A stretch of DNA of 5,427 bases from NCBI GenBank assembly GCA_012274205.1, contig JAAOZY010000458.1, positions 1 through 5,427 of the forward strand. The letters run 5' to 3'. This document shows positions 1 through 5,422 of this stretch, one piece after another; within the stretch, counting starts at the first letter, position 1; each line of letters begins with the position of its first letter. A program made the translations under genes and the position numbers. This DNA comes from Betaproteobacteria bacterium. Its GTDB lineage: Bacteria; Pseudomonadota; Gammaproteobacteria; Burkholderiales; SG8-39. A model generated the notes under the pieces. That model was not told the DNA's origin. It ran no database searches and saw only the letters and a program-made list of their open reading frames with translations.

Positions 1-114
1 ACTGTTGTCATAAGAACAGCCGAAATAGTAAGGCTTATTGACAATAGGTCGGCAATAGCATTTCCACCAAGTCACGTTTCGCTCAAAGGTCTTCTGATGA
101 CCAACCCTGGTCAT
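1..114 (-). CDS. Possible partial ORF running off the left edge, unrecognised
   Basis: An ATG at 114-112 opens a frame that stays open to the window edge (38 codons seen, 3' end outside). The peptide is rich in Trp, Cys and Tyr: it reads TFERNVTWWKCYCRP and later NKPYYFGCSYDN, which looks more like real protein than random sequence. I do not recognise the family. It lies downstream of the methyltransferase remnant on the same strand, in a different frame, with no good Shine-Dalgarno sequence and with its start codon inside a hairpin. It could be the start of a new gene, an interior piece of a gene whose 5' end is lost, or chance. The frame is closed upstream by a stop at 140-138. Confidence 0.2.
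   Translation of the reverse strand, partial: MTRVGHQKTFERNVTWWKCYCRPIVNKPYYFGCSYDNS
97..114. repeat. Perfect 7-bp inverted repeat with 4-nt loop
   Basis: ATGACCA-ACCC-TGGTCAT forms a perfect hairpin arm pair. No run of T follows on either strand, so it is not an obvious intrinsic terminator. It overlaps the start codon of the possible left-edge ORF and lies just past the end of the methyltransferase remnant. A hairpin of this size can occur by chance in a window this long. Confidence 0.35.
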
Positions 115-164
115 GTAGATCCAGGATATGTAGGTCCCCTATCGGTGCGTAAACGTGCCGCGCT

Positions 165-815
165 CTAGGTGAATTCCTCGAGGCGCCGAATGGGAACGTC
201 TCGGGTAATAATTGTTGCTTGTGTTCGCGTTCTTCCCCCATATACGTTTCGCAGCTCGGAATGAAGGAGATCCACAACTACAATGGGGTCAATATGTCTA
301 CCCGATTTCCGCTGAATTGCTCCTTTTGAAATAAAAGGCTTAGGGCTTCGATCGTCCGCCCGAGAGCAAAGACGAACTGCTAAGGCCATAGCTAGCAGTA
401 TCGAGCGTCCTTCCGGGGTTGATCGGAGCCTCATCTGAGATGCAACGTAGCGCATTTGTTCGAACTTCTCCAACGTGCGCGGAGTAAACCAATAATGTTT
501 TTGTTCCCAAGGAATTGCTAACAAATCCATGGGGCGTTGAACTTGAGCTAGCACTTCCCGAAGCAGGCGCGCGGCGCCTTGCGCATCAAACCCCTTTAGA
601 CGAACGCCTGACAACAATGTCGCATACGGGTTAATGTCATAGCCGGTAACAGGGATCCCAAGACTAGACGCTGCGAGCAGGACTTCCCCTGAACCGCAAA
701 ACGGGTCCAGCAAGTGATTGCATTTCGAGGCATAGCGACGCAACAGAGTATTTGCGAGGCCCTTAACCATTTTTGCTGGGTAACGCTCAATACGCGCGCG
801 AATCGATGGATTCAT
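165..815 (-). CDS. N-terminal part of an amino-type (N6-adenine/N4-cytosine) DNA methyltransferase, lacking motif IV
   Basis: Class I SAM-dependent DNA methyltransferase with motifs X-I at the N-terminus. From the ATG at 815 (216 aa), the motif X-like RYPAKMV segment is near residue 15. DPFCGSG (SAM-binding motif I) is at 37-43 and GYDINPY (motif II-like) at 58-64. Then come YWFTP (108-112) and a conserved-looking SPKPFISK segment (about 157-164), typical of methyltransferases whose catalytic [S/N/D]PPY follows about 50 residues later. A TAG at 167-165 ends the frame before any such motif, and none of the three downstream frames has a clean PPY, so activity is unlikely. I chose ATG 815 because it overlaps the upstream stop as ATGA. 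A TTG at 836 gives 7 more residues. Expected role: protective DNA modification in the operon. Truncation at an island edge or decay is inferred. Confidence 0.72.
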   Translation of the reverse strand: MNPSIRARIERYPAKMVKGLANTLLRRYASKCNHLLDPFCGSGEVLLAASSLGIPVTGYDINPYATLLSGVRLKGFDAQGAARLLREVLAQVQRPMDLLAIPWEQKHYWFTPRTLEKFEQMRYVASQMRLRSTPEGRSILLAMALAVRLCSRADDRSPKPFISKGAIQRKSGRHIDPIVVVDLLHSELRNVYGGRTRTQATIITRDVPIRRLEEFT

Positions 816-1756
816 TTTGGTTTGAAGAGTAGCCAAGTAGAGCCAATACCGTGGGAATAAAAGCGCTCGTTATGTCTTAATGGGCCTGCATAGATGAGCG
901 CAGGTGGGTCTACAGCTTTCCGGGTGTAGATGTATGCTCCGAATGCCTGCGGTTTAGTTCCGAGCGGGCACAGAATCTTCGCGTGGTCGGAACGATCGGC
1001 CTCATCGCCGAACACTTGACGTATCGTCCCACAGACTAACTCAGGGTCAATTGCGTCCGCCAAAGTAAGCGAGTGTTTGCCGACCCGAATTATTAGATCT
1101 TCATTGAAAAACTCCGTTCTTCCCGTCCATTCAGGACGGAATGGCGGGTCTGGTATAACCAGCGTTGTCTTAATTGGTTGAAGCTGATCGTAGGTGGCGA
1201 GCGCGCGCTCCCCCTCGTAACCCAAAAAAATCATTAAATGCAACGGCCGGCTTGAATCAGCGGTCCCCGAAAAACCTGGGATCTGCTCAATTCCAGAAAT
1301 GCCAAACGAAAGTGGCAAATAGCTGGCCGCATCGTAATCCTCAGGCTCGGTGTAGACAACATATAGTTTGTCCCAGCAACCAAAATCGTCGAGCCAATTC
1401 AGCATCATTAGGAGATGTCGTTTTGTAAATACCGTCATATCAAACACAACATAGTCGTGCCGATACTCGTTAAGAAGATCTTTTAGGGGATGGCCGTTAT
1501 TTCTAAAACTAGATACAGCATCCTTTTCCTTAAAGGAAAGTTCCGTAATATCTGATCCTGCGGCATACGCGGTGAGCAAGCGTCTATGATTTATCTCTCT
1601 ACGTGGGTTTTTGTCATCATAGTGAAACAAGACTACGTGTTTCGGTTTCCAGTTGTCCCGTCTCATCGACATCGCGAGACAACGATCTTCGTGGCTTGAG
1701 CATGTAATTAGTAGCCCACCTGTGGGAAAGGCCTTGGTATTAAGCAAATCTTTCAT
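812..1756 (-). CDS. Unrecognised 314-aa Rossmann-like protein with EDRC and GYEGER motifs; middle gene of the operon
   Basis: Complete by its ends; no function is assigned. It looks soluble: no signal peptide or membrane span. The N-terminal half reads as alternating strands and helices: LLITCSS then HEDRCLA (residues 15-28), HVVLFHYD (40-47), YVVFDMTVFTKRHLL (102-116) and LYVVYTEPE (131-139). A second unit starts with LMIFLGYEGERALA (174-187), followed by TTLVIPDPPFRPEW (197-210). The C-terminal part has CPLGTKPQAFGAYIY (263-277) and HGIGSTW (302-308). I recall similar EDRC/EERC-type hypothetical proteins in accessory regions, but cannot name a Pfam family. The ATG lies 1 nt after the ATPase stop (TGA-T-ATG) and the stop overlaps the methyltransferase start, so translation is probably coupled. 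The context suggests a module with an ATPase and a DNA methyltransferase, perhaps phage defence; that is inference. Confidence 0.82.
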   Translation of the reverse strand: MKDLLNTKAFPTGGLLITCSSHEDRCLAMSMRRDNWKPKHVVLFHYDDKNPRREINHRRLLTAYAAGSDITELSFKEKDAVSSFRNNGHPLKDLLNEYRHDYVVFDMTVFTKRHLLMMLNWLDDFGCWDKLYVVYTEPEDYDAASYLPLSFGISGIEQIPGFSGTADSSRPLHLMIFLGYEGERALATYDQLQPIKTTLVIPDPPFRPEWTGRTEFFNEDLIIRVGKHSLTLADAIDPELVCGTIRQVFGDEADRSDHAKILCPLGTKPQAFGAYIYTRKAVDPPALIYAGPLRHNERFYSHGIGSTWLLFKPK

Positions 1757-1757
1757 A

Positions 1758-2336
1758 TCAAGCGTCCGATAGGCCTAGCGTACCCTGTCGCTCACTTACT
1801 CGTCTCTTGAGCAGCCGATCCATTAGGAGTTTCTTGGCTTGACCCCTTCTGTCCCCCGCAAGCAGGTTGGTAAGTTCCTTGCAGGTCGTCGCGGTCTTCC
1901 ATCTAAAGCGTGGGCTAAATTGCAGCGTCGGGCAGAAAATTCTAGATATATTGAATTCAACTGGCTGCGGATCCGAAGGGTGCTTAGGGCGCATGCCAGG
2001 CCGCCCAGACCCTGCCTGAAAAAGACCTTCACGAACACCTAGAGTTAGAAATTCCTGCAGTTCGGCGAACTCGTCTAGCAATAGCTTTTCAGGATCATTT
2101 ATTGCCAGGCGACCAGCCTCTGGTTCCGTTGGATGACGCAGCAGCTTATAACGTAAGCAATCGCCAATATCCAGGAGAAAATACTTTAGTCTCTCGCCGT
2201 GCCTTTCCACGTTTCTACTAAGCGCAGCAAGGTTATGCTCAGAAATCACATAGACCGCCCGCTTTTGATTCGTTGGCTCAATGCGAATCGCCTTGCCCCC
2301 GGGTGAAGCTGAGCCAAATTGAAGGTAATACGCCAT
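1758..2336 (-). CDS. C-terminal fragment of a probable ORC/CDC6-like AAA ATPase, 5' end missing
   Basis: The frame is open from 2399, but residues coded upstream of about 2340 are antisense to the GC-rich ankyrin gene, so I report the part from the ATG at 2336 (192 aa). No Walker A or B motif is present. The sequence resembles the C-terminal winged-helix and tail region of bacterial ORC-CDC6-family AAA ATPases: LRYKLLRHP, a helical FAELQEFLTLGVREGLFQ, a Gly/Pro-rich turn, then FNISRIFCPTLQFSPRFRW. This likeness is from memory and not certain. It ends 1 nt before the next gene. The missing N-terminal ATPase half, with the composition break at the same place, points to truncation by recombination or an assembly join. 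The fragment is unlikely to work as an ATPase. It would be the first gene of the operon whose promoter is now lost. Confidence 0.5.
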   Translation of the reverse strand: MAYYLQFGSASPGGKAIRIEPTNQKRAVYVISEHNLAALSRNVERHGERLKYFLLDIGDCLRYKLLRHPTEPEAGRLAINDPEKLLLDEFAELQEFLTLGVREGLFQAGSGRPGMRPKHPSDPQPVEFNISRIFCPTLQFSPRFRWKTATTCKELTNLLAGDRRGQAKKLLMDRLLKRRVSERQGTLGLSDA

Positions 2337-2352
2337 CCCTATCGAATCGACC
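2337..2352. other. Composition junction between even-GC island and GC-rich DNA
   Basis: G+C is 30 of 60 at 2221-2280 and 33 of 60 at 2281-2340, then 39 of 60 at 2341-2400 and 43 of 60 at 2401-2460. A minus-strand gene lacks its 5' end on one side and a plus-strand gene appears to lack its 5' end on the other. A small tandem ATCGA-ATCGA (2341-2350) lies at the join. I see no tRNA, long inverted repeat or transposase here to explain it. Confidence 0.5.
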
Positions 2353-3240
2353 ATGTTGGCGGCAAGCGACGCCGGCAAGGAAAAGCAGGTGCGCGGCACG
2401 GCAGTCTGGCTGAAATCGCTCTCCGGGCCGGCCGCGGTGCTGCACTATCGCGGCGCCTCGGTGAACCTGCTCGGCGCGCGCGGTTATGGCAATGACGGCG
2501 CGCCGGTCGCATTGGAATCACGTCAGTTGGCACCGCGAAACAAAACCGTGGACATGGACCTTAACTATAAGTTCAAGGGTCCGGTAAGCAGGATCGAAGT
2601 TGTCGTCGCAGGCAGCGTGGCCGAGGAGCAGTTTCCGTTCTCGCTGGTGCGCGGTGCAAGCGCCGGCGCCAGCGCTGCGGTCGCGACGGCGACGACCATG
2701 CCCGCGGCAGCGCCCAGTGCCGCGGCGACGGAGAAGGCTGCGGCGCGCGTCGCAGCCACCCCGCGCGAAGAGGCGAGGCCCATGTCCGGTGCGCCCGCCC
2801 AGGCGCAGGTAAAGCCCATGGCCGAAACCAAAGCACATGCGCGAGTAGCCAGGATGGAAAGTGAAGTGAAAACCAAGGCCCCGCCTGCGCGCGAAGCGCC
2901 GCCTGCCCCGCCTGCCGCCGAGGTCTACATTCCGCCGTCATCGGGCATGGTCGTCACGCCAAAATTCAACGACCTGATGACCGCGGTGATGTACGAAGAC
3001 GAGGCTGCGGTCGAGCAGCTGCTCGATCTGGGCTGGTGGGTGGACAAGCCCAGTTCGGTCGGTTACACGCCGCTGATGGCGGCGGTGATGGGGCGCAACG
3101 CGCGCATCGCGCAATTGCTGCTCGCGAACGGCGCCGACCCGAACGCGCGCGGACCGGCCGGCGTGACGCCGCTCGCGCTCGCCCGGGAGCGAAACGATGG
3201 CGCCATGTCCGCGCTTCTGCAGGGGCGGGGCGCGCGCTAA
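2353..3240 (+). CDS. Ankyrin-repeat protein with Ala/Pro-rich linker, probably 5'-truncated
   Basis: The open frame gives 295 residues from ATG 2353. Residues 1-100 form a beta-rich domain of unknown type (LSGPAAVLHYRGASVNLLGA at 23-42). Residues 101-190 are a low-complexity Ala/Pro/Lys linker. Residues 202-295 hold about three ankyrin repeats: FNDLMTAVMYEDEAAVEQLL, then GYTPLMAAVMGRNARIAQLL followed by ANGADPNARG, then GVTPLALARERNDGAMSALL. Ankyrin repeats bind partner proteins. An envelope protein of this shape would normally carry a signal peptide or membrane anchor. None is present, the ATG has no Shine-Dalgarno sequence, and the frame is open 8 codons upstream to the composition break, so the true N-terminus is probably lost. 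The stop is 1 nt before the next gene's ATG, suggesting an operon with the membrane protein. The ankyrin call is firm; the N-terminal domain is unassigned. Confidence 0.8.
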   Translation: MLAASDAGKEKQVRGTAVWLKSLSGPAAVLHYRGASVNLLGARGYGNDGAPVALESRQLAPRNKTVDMDLNYKFKGPVSRIEVVVAGSVAEEQFPFSLVRGASAGASAAVATATTMPAAAPSAAATEKAAARVAATPREEARPMSGAPAQAQVKPMAETKAHARVARMESEVKTKAPPAREAPPAPPAAEVYIPPSSGMVVTPKFNDLMTAVMYEDEAAVEQLLDLGWWVDKPSSVGYTPLMAAVMGRNARIAQLLLANGADPNARGPAGVTPLALARERNDGAMSALLQGRGAR

Positions 3241-3241
3241 G

Positions 3242-4180
3242 ATGAACACGGCCGACGAGCGCGCGATCCCCGGCCGCGGCTGGTACGCGTTCGCCGGGGC
3301 GCTTGCATTTGCGAGCACCGTCGCGATCGCCGCATTCGGCGCATGGCTGCTGTTCGCACCAAGTGAGCGCCAGCAGTTTCTCGTGCCCGGCCGGCACACG
3401 ATGCAGTTGGCCGGGGCGGCAAGCTATCTGATATGGAACGAGTACCAGACCGTATTCGACGGGCAGTCGTATCGGGACGCCGAGGAGCTTCCGCAGGGCA
3501 TGCGCCTGTCGGTCATCGACAAGGCGAGCGGCGAAAGAATCGCGTCGCGCTCCAGCAGAAATGTGAAAGTAAGCGACAGCAGCACCAAGCGCCGCTCGGT
3601 TGCGCAGTTCAGGACCCTGCACGCCGGGATGCACGAGATAGTCGTGGAAGGCGACTTCCCCCCGCGCGTGTTCTCGGCCAGCCGCGACTACTTCGTCGGC
3701 GCACTCTGGCGGACCGTGGGAATCTTCGGGTCTGCGTTTCTCGGGTTTGCTGCCGCCGTAGCGATTTTCGGCTGGGCTTATATCAGGCGCGAGGAGGCCG
3801 CAAACGCCGCGGCGCGCACGGCGGCCCCGACGCCGGTCGACGCGGCAGCGCAGGCGCAGCCGAACGAGACCGAACTCAAGCGGCTGGCCATGATCGTCTA
3901 TGCGCTGCAGATCGCGGGCTACTTTGTCGGCGTGACTTTCATTGCCGGTGTCATCATTAATTACATCAAACTCAAGGAGGTCGAGGGCACCTGGCTCGAG
4001 TCGCACTTCCGCTGGCAGATCCGCACCTTCTGGTTCGGCGTGATGTGGAGCTGCATCGGCTTCGCGCTCCTCGTGGTGATGGTGGGATTCCTCATCCTCA
4101 TAGGCGCCGCGGTCTGGGTGCTCTACCGCGCGATCAAGGGCTGGATCGAACTTTCGGAGGGCAAGCCCCTTCCCGGGTGA
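3242..4180 (+). CDS. Inner-membrane protein: N-terminal anchored periplasmic domain fused to a DUF4870/COG3671-like C-terminal domain
   Basis: The 312-aa product from ATG 3242 has a hydrophobic segment at about 15-38 and a beta-rich, probably periplasmic domain at about 40-150. A second span lies at about 155-181, then an Ala/Pro-rich cytoplasmic linker (182-212), then spans at about 215-240 and across 263-297. The segment RLAMIVYALQIAGYFVG, the HFRWQIRTFW signature (255-264) and the YRAIKGW...GKPLP ending (295-311) match my knowledge of the small membrane-protein family COG3671/DUF4870, whose function is unknown. I chose ATG 3242 over an in-frame ATG 45 bases upstream because it directly follows the ankyrin stop, with a GGGG at 3227-3230. 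The upstream start would add an Arg/Gly-rich stretch coded inside the ankyrin gene. It is probably cotranscribed with the ankyrin protein. Confidence 0.85.
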   Translation: MNTADERAIPGRGWYAFAGALAFASTVAIAAFGAWLLFAPSERQQFLVPGRHTMQLAGAASYLIWNEYQTVFDGQSYRDAEELPQGMRLSVIDKASGERIASRSSRNVKVSDSSTKRRSVAQFRTLHAGMHEIVVEGDFPPRVFSASRDYFVGALWRTVGIFGSAFLGFAAAVAIFGWAYIRREEAANAAARTAAPTPVDAAAQAQPNETELKRLAMIVYALQIAGYFVGVTFIAGVIINYIKLKEVEGTWLESHFRWQIRTFWFGVMWSCIGFALLVVMVGFLILIGAAVWVLYRAIKGWIELSEGKPLPG

Positions 4181-4213
4181 CGCGAGGTTCCTCACTCACC
4201 ATGGCGCCTGAAG

Positions 4214-4230
4214 CGGGCGCTTTGCGCCCG
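4214..4230. terminator. GC-rich hairpin in the convergent gap, possible terminator
   Basis: C-GGGCGC-TTT-GCGCCC-G is a perfect 7-bp stem with a 3-nt loop, 34 bases after the membrane-protein stop. A short T run (4242-4245) follows on the plus strand after a second GC-rich stretch, in which GCCC (4226-4229) could pair instead with GGGC (4238-4241) directly before the T run. The T run is short, so termination strength is doubtful. The gap 4181-4275 between convergent genes holds nothing else I can name. Confidence 0.4.
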
Positions 4231-4268
4231 GGCAGCGGGGCTTTTCGATCGCCATCCTGTAGGGAACG

Positions 4269-4293
4269 AAAAGGGTCAGAGACGAATCATTTT
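4269..4293. repeat. Possible dispersed-repeat fragment (AAAAGGGTCAGAGACGAATC core)
   Basis: The core reads AAAAGGGTCAGAGACGAATC and continues into a short T run. It reminds me of sequences often flanking REP-associated tyrosine transposase (Y1_Tnp) genes in proteobacteria. This is recollection, and only one copy exists in the window. It covers the last codons and stop of the out-of-frame DHHA1 segment, so the natural 3' end of that gene may have been replaced here. Confidence 0.2.
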
Positions 4294-4590
4294 GGAGAGC
4301 ACGGGCCCGCCCGCGACCTTGCTAAAAATTCTCCGTTGCCAGGCGAACTCCGCCGACCCAGCAGCCGGGATTCCACCGTCCTGATTTATGATCTTCACCA
4401 GTTTGCCCAGGATGGCATCCGCGTCGTCGTTGCCCACTTGGCAGGTTCCGGCGGCTTCGTGCCCGCCGCCGCCGTATTCGAGAATCAGCGCGCCGATGTT
4501 GCTTTTCGATGTGCGCTTGAGAATCGACTTGCCGACCGCAAACACCGTGTTCTGCCTTTTCACGCCCCATAGGACGTGGATCCTTCGGTC
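4276..4590 (-). pseudogene. Out-of-frame DHHA1 C-terminal part of the DHH phosphoesterase
   Basis: In a different frame from the catalytic half, the sequence reads RIHVLWGVKRQNTVFAVGKS from about 4587, then LKRTSKSNIGALILEYGGGG followed directly by HEAAGTCQ (GGGGH at about 4473-4459). It ends with a helical DADAILGKLVKIIN segment. This is the DHHA1 substrate-binding domain of DHH-family phosphoesterases, with its glycine-rich GGGGH signature. It has no start codon or ribosome binding site of its own that fits the domain. About 33 residues follow the normal end of the domain before the stop, which lies in a repeat-like sequence. With the DHH half it forms one broken gene. A sequencing error could explain a frame change but not the missing residues between the halves. 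Confidence 0.7.
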
Positions 4591-5177
4591 GCCTTCGGTA
4601 CGTGCTCCAGGTAAAGGACGACCCTCTCCTTGACGTCCAGATGGCTCAAGATCTCCTCGATGGAATGGCCGCGGCAAAAAACGATCAGCTCCATCATCAG
4701 GTCGTAATTGCTGATCCGGAATTCCCGGAAACGGCCCAGGCCGGTCCTTGAATCCATGATGTAGTTGAGCAGAACCCAGCGGTTCGGGTGCAGGATCTCG
4801 TCGCGGCTGAACTGGGCCGAGTCCGCCTTGTCGACGGCCTCCATCATGAAGTGGAAACTTTCCGGGAAGGTTCGTCCGCCACCAAAATGCTCGAAGACGA
4901 CCCGCGCCGCGGAAGGGGCGTCGGGATTGACGATGAGATTCGGGTGTTCGCCAGGGTTGCGCAGGACTTCCGAGGAATGATGCTCGAAAGCCATGCCCAC
5001 GCCGGGCACGTAGGGCAGGTTGGTGGTGATGTCGCGGTCGGTGATTGGGACCTTGCCGTCCTGCATGTCTCTGGGATGAACGAACACAATCTCGTCGATC
5101 ATGTTGAGTTCCTTCAGCAGGATGGCGCAGACGAGGCCGTCGAAGTCGCTGCGGGTGACTAGACGTTGCTTGGCCAT
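4560..5177 (-). CDS. DHH-family phosphoesterase (exopolyphosphatase-like), catalytic half; frameshifted, DHHA1 domain out of frame
   Basis: The 205-aa frame starts MAKQRLVTRSDFDGLVCAIL. SDFDG (10-14) is the metal-binding motif I. FEHHSSE (64-70) is the DHH motif, here with Glu in place of the usual first Asp. VDKADS (115-120), WVLLNYIMDSRTGLGRF (134-150) and an RISNYDLMMEL helix follow. Enzymes of this family use Mn2+ to hydrolyse phosphoester or phosphoanhydride bonds in the cytoplasm; the substrate of this branch is not known to me. The frame leaves homology after VLYLEH (about residue 191) and stops 14 codons later. In intact relatives, as I recall them, about 50 more residues precede the DHHA1 domain, and these are missing. 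The gene is probably inactive unless the sequence is wrong. The start is well supported by an AGGAG 9 bases upstream. Confidence 0.8.
   Translation of the reverse strand: MAKQRLVTRSDFDGLVCAILLKELNMIDEIVFVHPRDMQDGKVPITDRDITTNLPYVPGVGMAFEHHSSEVLRNPGEHPNLIVNPDAPSAARVVFEHFGGGRTFPESFHFMMEAVDKADSAQFSRDEILHPNRWVLLNYIMDSRTGLGRFREFRISNYDLMMELIVFCRGHSIEEILSHLDVKERVVLYLEHVPKATEGSTSYGA
4582..4599. repeat. 8-bp direct repeat at the break in the DHH gene
   Basis: CCTTCGGT occurs at 4582-4589 and again at 4592-4599, separated by CG, giving a 10-base period. It lies exactly where homology moves from the catalytic frame to the DHHA1 frame. Removing one 10-base unit moves the reading into the third frame, not into the DHHA1 frame, so a simple tandem duplication does not explain the break. 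Confidence 0.6.
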
Positions 5178-5422
5178 GGCGGGAATCTCCTGGCTGGTTC
5201 CGGGAACGCGACGGGATATGCTTTGTAGAATAACGCCAAATCTGTATCCGACAAAGCCGGCTGAAGCGCCTGCGCGCGAGCTGCGTCTGCGCGAATCCGG
5301 TCCCCCGAACTACTCGATCCGCACGCCAACCGCCGCACTCCAGCGTAGCGGCTCACCAAGGCATGGTGCAGCTGAATTGCCCCGTCAACGACCATAAAGC
5401 CGCACAACCGGCACAACTCCAT
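5159..5422 (-). CDS. Doubtful 87-aa ORF with CRLC motif upstream of the DHH gene
   Basis: The frame begins MELCRLCGFMVVDGAIQ and has a CxxC pair, but the rest is Ala/Arg-rich without recognisable domain features. It runs through the probable promoter and ribosome binding site of the DHH gene and ends 19 bases inside it. Only 5 bases of upstream sequence are visible, so it could also be the tail of a longer gene coming from the right. I see no other gene in 5178-5427. Confidence 0.15.
   Translation of the reverse strand: MELCRLCGFMVVDGAIQLHHALVSRYAGVRRLACGSSSSGDRIRADAARAQALQPALSDTDLALFYKAYPVAFPEPARRFPPWPSNV
5187..5191 (-). promoter_or_regulatory. Shine-Dalgarno AGGAG of the DHH gene
   Basis: AGGAG on the minus strand, 9 bases before the ATG at 5177. 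It is the clearest ribosome binding site in the window and fixes the start of the DHH frame. It shows that the gene was once well translated. Confidence 0.7.
5227..5254 (-). promoter_or_regulatory. Possible sigma70-type promoter for the DHH gene
   Basis: On the minus strand TTGTCG (5254-5249) and TATTCT (5232-5227) are separated by 16 bases, each matching 4 of 6 consensus positions. A start near 5220 would leave a leader of about 43 bases that includes the AGGAG. The short AT-rich patch stands out in GC-rich DNA. The match is modest. Confidence 0.3.

Noticed and set aside
97..114. Hairpin as intrinsic terminator of the left operon
   Set aside because: No T run follows it on either strand and the stem is only 7 bp with mixed composition.
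83..277. Minus-strand 64-codon frame as the continuation of the methyltransferase
   Set aside because: It mostly overlaps the methyltransferase in another frame and its unique tail has no PPY motif, so a frameshift into it does not restore the enzyme.
2339..3399. Long GC-rich minus-strand open frames, and the 409-aa frame across 2966-4195
   Set aside because: They lie opposite the ankyrin and membrane-protein genes, which have clear domains. Their products are Arg/Ala-rich with no recognisable motif, as expected for antisense frames in GC-rich DNA.
4045..4572. Plus-strand open frame of 175 codons overlapping the end of the membrane protein and the DHHA1 segment
   Set aside because: It is antisense to the DHHA1 coding sequence and out of frame with the membrane protein. 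Its product has no domain features and no ribosome binding site.
4582..4599. A 10-base tandem duplication as the full cause of the DHH frameshift
   Set aside because: Removing 10 bases does not lead into the DHHA1 frame, and about 50 residues are missing in any case.
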